Origin: Bolinopsis microptera
Lineage: Eukaryota; Ctenophora; Tentaculata; Lobata; Bolinopsidae
Direction of reading: 5' to 3'
Assembly: GCF_026151205.1 (NCBI RefSeq)
Contig: NC_087081.1
Span: 16,733,053 to 16,797,052 of the forward strand
Length of the DNA: 64,000 nucleotides
In this document: positions 59,284 through 64,000 of the stretch, piece after piece
How the letters are laid out: each line of letters begins with the position of its first letter
Position numbering within the stretch: position 1 is the first letter of the stretch
Program-made: the position numbers and the translations under genes
The notes under the pieces: generated by a model
Seen by the model: only the letters and a program-made list of their open reading frames with translations
Database searches by the model: none
Told to the model about the DNA's origin: nothing

Positions 59284-62200
59284 TTAGATGGTCCGTTCGA
59301 GTAATGTCAGCGGTGGAGACGGTGGTGACGCCAACTCCAACATATTTAACCCGAAGAAGAAATCATTTGTATCAACAACCATTGCATTAATGATCAGCTT
59401 CGCCACATTTAACATCCGTGGGCTCGGTGTTCAGCAAGATGATAGCCTACATAGTAAACGTGAGTTACTAGGATTAGACTGTGAAAAGTACAATGTCGAC
59501 ATCTGCGCTCTGCAGGAAACTAAAGTCACCGAATCAGACAACCTTGTTTTGCGCAACGGTTTTAACTTGTTTCTGTTCGAGCAGTTGGACAGTCGCCATG
59601 GAGGCTTGGGTTTTATAATCAGTCCTCGCATGATGAACTATGTGGTTTGCTGGAAGTACATCAGTGACCGGGTATGCTATGTCGATTTTTGCATCCCCTC
59701 ACGTAGCGGTACACCCCTACGTTGCAGGGTGATCAATGCCTACTGTCCACATCAGGGGCTAGTCCGTAAAAATCCAGTTGTATTGGATAACTTTTATGGG
59801 CAGCTAAGAGAGGCCAAGAATGTACCCTCTAATGTGGAGTTGCAATTTCTGGGTGACTTTAATTCAAAACTGGGTAAATTATCCCCTTCTGATATTGAAC
59901 AGGGTTTTGGTAGATATATGGGGAAATACGGAATGGGAGTAAGGAACGAAAATGGTTCTAGATTACTGGATTTTATCTCAGAAAATAATCTGTTTGCTGT
60001 GAACACTAGTTTTATACAACCTAGCAGACGTGTTACATCATTTACTGGTTGGCGGAAGGATTGGTCGGCTGGTCGGTACAGTAAGAAGACACTGCCTGTA
60101 TACTCTCAAATAGATTACATACTATGCCGAAATAGATCTAAGTGTCTTTTGACTCAATCAAGAACTTATGCTGGTACTAAAACATTTTCAGATCATAGAC
60201 TTGTCATTGCTCGCATCAATTTCAGCAACATTCATCTTTGTTTCAAACCTAAACAACGTCGTGTTCCTTCTTATAATATATCAGAACTTGTAAGCAACAA
60301 AGATATGCAACATAAATACCACTTGGCCCTTGAAGGCAAGTTCTCAAATTTTGTTACCAGCAACGATCCAAATGCCGACCTTCAAAATCTTATGTCTCAT
60401 ATTCGTGATGCTGCCAATGTTTCCATCGGCCCAAAACCTAAAGCTCGCTTGAAACATCACAGCAGTGATGACACTCTCAAAGAGCTTGTTGAAAAGCGTC
60501 ACGATCTCCGACAGCTACTTAACAATAATCAATCTCTTGATCGATCTACATTGAGGTCATCCATCAACCACCTCACTAATAGTATCCAGAAAAGATTAGT
60601 TGAAGTGAGGTCTGCTCAAGCTGATCAGACCTATAGTGATATTACTAACACAAACGATTCAAGGAAAATGTTTGAAGCAGTAAGACATCTTCAGAAAAGT
60701 AAACCACCTAATAACTCGATTGGTGTTCATGATGAAAATGGCTGTTTGATTGCATCTGACGACATGAAAGCTTCTGTTGTTAGAGACTATCTCGAAAAAC
60801 AGCTGACTCGCAATGAGCAACCTCTCGAGCCTTTTGAGGGTCTACCACGTGCTCTCAATGCCCCTTTTACTGGAGTTGAAATACATGCAGCCACCTCTAG
60901 CTTGAAAAATGGGAGGGCTAATGGTCCCGATGGAATACCCAACGAGCTAATTAAGTACTCTAATAGTACAGTCCATGAACATTATGCTGGAATCATAAAC
61001 AGTTGTTTCAAGACACATACTTTTCCCATTTCCATTGGAGAGGCTACTATAACACCCTTACAGAAGCCAAAAAAACCTATTGGTCCTCTGAAGAATTTAC
61101 GTCCACTCACCTTGTCCAATGCAGCCAGAAAAATTCTGTCTATGGCTACTCTTAAAAGGATAGAAGAAAAAGTGAACGCCTTCACTAGTCCATGGCAGTG
61201 TGCATATAAACGCGCTCGTTCTTGTGCTGATATTGTTTGGTGTCAGCGAGTTCTACTGTCAGTTGTCCAAAGGAAGAAATGGGAGTATCATCGCATGGGC
61301 ATTGATATGTCTAGTGCGTTTGACACGATCAAACGGACTACGATTCTTGAACTCCTGAAACTGTGTGGCTGTACTGAGGATGAGCTGAGGATTGTCCGGT
61401 TGTTGTTGTCCAACACAAAGCTACGGGTGAAGGTAAATGGAGTTCTTTCAGCTGAGTTTTTAAGTCTCCTTGGAGCTTTCCAAGGTGACTGTCTATCCGG
61501 CTGTCTGTTCACCCTTGTCTTGGCTGGTGCTTTGAATGAACTTAGATGGACTATAACAATCAGTTTAGATAGGCCGATTCCCCCGATTACTATTGCTGGC
61601 CTTCCACTTGACACTGAATATGCTGATGATGTTGACTTCAATGATGAAGAGGAAGACAACTTGAGAGCTATTTTGCCCCAGGCAACAGCTATACTCGAGA
61701 AATGGAACCTCTTTGTCAATGAAGACAAAACGGACTTCACTCATGTTTATTTAGCTAGTACGGGTGAAGTCGACAGTGATGGAAAATTAGTGTCGGGGAA
61801 TGAAGCATGGAGGAAAAGTATCACTCTAGGGTCCGTCTTGTGTAGCAAAGCTGATATTCAGCGTCGCATAAACCTGGGATATGCTGCTTTCAACAATTAC
61901 AAGAAGGCCTGGAGTGATAAACTGCCCCTAAACAAACGTCTAATACTGTACAATGCTTTAGTCGTATCGGTTCTTATGTACAACTCATCCTGTTGGGCCG
62001 TCCCCAAAATATTCCTTGAAAAACTAGATGTTGTTCACCGCAGACATCTTCGCACTATTTTGAATATAAAGTACCCAGGAGTCATCTCCAACAAAAACTT
62101 GTATAAACGCTGCAATGCTGAACCATTGTCAGAAAAAGTGGCCCGTAGTCGGTGGAGAATGTTAGGACATGTTTTGCGGGGTCCTTTTGACGGACCAGCG

Positions 62201-62477
62201 TTTTCTTCCCTCATTTTTGCCATCAATACACTGGACTTACCAGGGAGAAGAGGAAGACCCCAAAGCAATCTATTCTCGCTGATTGTGCATGATTTATGTA
62301 AAAGAAATATTTATTTAAATAATATCTTTGACCTGCATTATCTCCGTAATTTAGCGTATGACAAGAGATATTGGCGGGAATTGCAATGAAGTTTTTGATT
62401 TTTAGTTTTTATTTTAGGGAAAGATTAGACTTGGGCGTTGTTTTTAAAACTATCCCTTGTTTAGAACTTTGATTTAA
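59284..62477 (+). mobile_element. LINE with intact endonuclease-RT ORF and 16-bp target duplication
   Basis: The 1,033-codon ORF (59288-62389) is uninterrupted. Residues about 38-310 are an AP-type endonuclease (TFNIRGLG, QETK, GDFNSKLG, SQIDYILC, SDHR). Residues about 540-830 are the RT (NGPDGIPNELIKY, MGIDMSSAFDTIKR, FQGDCLSGCLFTL, EYADDVDF). The C-terminal part ends in a WRMLGHVLRG segment. No zinc knuckle and no ORF1 are present. The perfect direct repeat TAATATACAGTAAGTT flanks it at 59268-59283 and 62478-62493. The ATG lies four bases inside the left border, so there is no 5' UTR. A second in-frame ATG just before the FATFNIRG strand is an alternative start. The QGDCLSG variant of the usual PQG-xLSP motif is unusual; the clade is not assigned. 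Confidence 0.88.
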
Positions 62478-62493
62478 TAATATACAGTAAGTT

Positions 62494-64000
62494 ATTAGTT
62501 GACTATGTATTACTCGATTGAATATTTGCTTCTGCGTTGTGACCATGATAACACATAGTTACAGCAATGTTGTTCTAACGCAGACAGACAGAGCTACTAC
62601 TACTTTACTATAGAGCTACACAATCTTAGCTAGATCCTACAAATTGTTGTACTCTCCTTTCACCAGTGTACACATCATTTTAGACTTCTAGTTCTTCTTT
62701 CCTTGTTTTTATTGGCCTTTTGTTCTTAACCTCATTACACACGGTTAGCAAGCTGTTTCCACTTCACTTTCCTTAATTAGGCTTATTTGCCACCTCTTTT
62801 GTAGGGACTACGGGTGGAAGATGAATAATTGAAATTCCAACAGCATCTTGTTCCCTTCATTGTGCTGATTCCGGGAAGCATTCTGTTTACGCTCTCATCA
62901 TTCTGTAGAATGAGATATCGTTCATTTAAAATTGGGTAATTATAGGCCTGTCAAGGATTGCAGCCCAATTAAGAGCTGATCAATTGCAGCTCCTTGTGCC
63001 ATATAAGGGATAACTGAGGTCACGTGACAGTCGGTCCTACAGATTGACATGTTTGTTTAGGTGTACCCTTTTTGGATGGTATTAGTTTACGTGACCGGCA
63101 TATGTGTCACGTGAATAGTAGTATTTAAAGGCAGTGAGAGAGACTGTCGGGGACTCTTTCTTTGGTACGAATTTTCTTACCGTATTACTCTTGATACGTT
63201 TTGGATTCCTGACAGCTTGCTGAAGGGAATTTGCGGCCAGAAGAAGCGAAGGTATTATTTGTTAAAACTATTGACGGTAGCTTGTGTAAGATGTGTAATG
63301 TGATACGTGCGCATGATACAATATAATAGTGTGTAATATATAGTGCGCCACTGTTATTTGTTTTGAAACTTTCCGCCAGCCAGTCTGAGGTGACTCGCAG
63401 TATGTGCTGATAAAACCTTCGGTTCCTTGTGGGAAAAATCTGCAAATTATCAGCTCTCAGTGTCGACGAGTTTTAGTGCATATAATTCCCGGAAATAGTT
63501 ATATAAGGTTAATTGAACTGAATAATGCGCACACTTAATAGAACGTGCATATTAAAATGACTTGCTGTTCTTTAGGTGGCGAGGTTTTCAAGCAGCTAAT
63601 TCCTTCTTACTGAAGGAGTTTACTTTTACACTATTGGAACCTGAAAAAGGGAGTTGTACTTGTAACTGCTATCTCGAGTTATTTCACCAACCATCAGGGT
63701 TGAGCACAATACTTGTAATAATTAAGAAGTTTTAAGCAAGGGGGGGGGGGGGGGGGGGGGGCTATTTAAACCCATCTCTCTATCAGTCACACACGACACT
63801 ATAATGACGTAGAATTATAAGCTTCATTTCAGCCGACAGAAAAGAGAGAGTGCACATTTTGTTTTCTACATTTCTTGGAAATAACATTATCAGTACTACG
63901 AACTGTTATTCAACAGGTGTTATTAGTGTAGTGTTATTAGTGTAGTGTTATTAGTGTAGTGTGTTATTTAACAGTGTTATTAGTGCTCTGAGAAACTTCA
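62494..64000. other. Intron or intergenic DNA, no gene recognised
   Basis: Contains a poly-G run (63739-63761) and a 14-bp repeat (GTGTTATTAGTGTA)n at 63917-63962. Several CACGTG/TCACGTGA words occur around 63020-63115. No protein homology seen. Confidence 0.45.
63917..63962. repeat. 14-bp tandem repeat, about three copies
   Basis: Unit GTGTTATTAGTGTA, followed by further imperfect copies to the window end. Confidence 0.9.

Overview
This is AT-rich animal DNA: multi-exon genes with GT-AG introns, several non-LTR retrotransposons, many minisatellites and a TTAGGG-type telomere-like tract. The mix of SUEL lectin, sushi and GCC2/GCC3 cysteine-rich modules in one secreted protein suggests an early-branching metazoan, perhaps a cnidarian. 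That placement is inference; no species-diagnostic gene is present.

From 2.1 to 36.5 kb the + strand carries eleven exons of the catalytic A subunit of the V-type H+-ATPase (ATP6V1A). The first coding exon lies left of the window, and the last exon(s) are lost at a 100-N gap at 36.9 kb. A minus-strand gene of about 23 exons (25.4 down to 3.8 kb) is interleaved with it. That gene encodes a predicted secreted mosaic protein: signal peptide, cysteine-rich module, SUEL/galactose-binding lectin, two cysteine-rich modules, a farnesoic-acid-O-methyltransferase-like beta domain, sushi, about thirteen GCC modules, sushi. V-ATPase exons 4-6 sit inside one of its introns, and its exons sit inside two V-ATPase introns. 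A second minus gene, an unrecognised single-pass membrane protein (35.6-33.7 kb), is nested in a later V-ATPase intron.

The most striking structure surrounds the 411-bp exon at 16625-17035. Its 5' splice site opens directly into about 290 copies of a 25-bp repeat, each starting with a GTGAGG donor. Its 3' splice site is the innermost of about 95 copies of a 41-bp repeat, each carrying the same ATTTCAG acceptor plus about 19 bases of exon start. Smaller tandem duplications also lie at or across three V-ATPase splice sites, so splice-site-anchored repeat growth recurs in this locus.

After the gap, about 37.0-46.1 kb (and 46.5-46.95 kb) is homopolymer-rich and looks error-prone. It holds about six degenerate units of a 0.9-kb satellite. 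Clean sequence resumes near 47 kb with the last two exons of another GCC-module gene on the + strand, ending in a GPI-type hydrophobic tail.

The interval 50-57 kb is a nest of mobile DNA: a 93-bp element with 8-bp target duplications, one copy of which carries 1.1 kb of LINE reverse transcriptase, and an RT element broken by two later insertions. Two + strand exons at 57.8-58.4 kb encode a TAZ zinc finger like TAZ1 of CBP/p300. A LINE with an intact 1,033-codon endonuclease-RT ORF and a perfect 16-bp target duplication occupies 59284-62477. Other mobile structures are a large inverted-repeat element (25.6-28.8 kb) with a telomere-like tract at its centre and a probable non-autonomous Helitron (22.4-23.1 kb).
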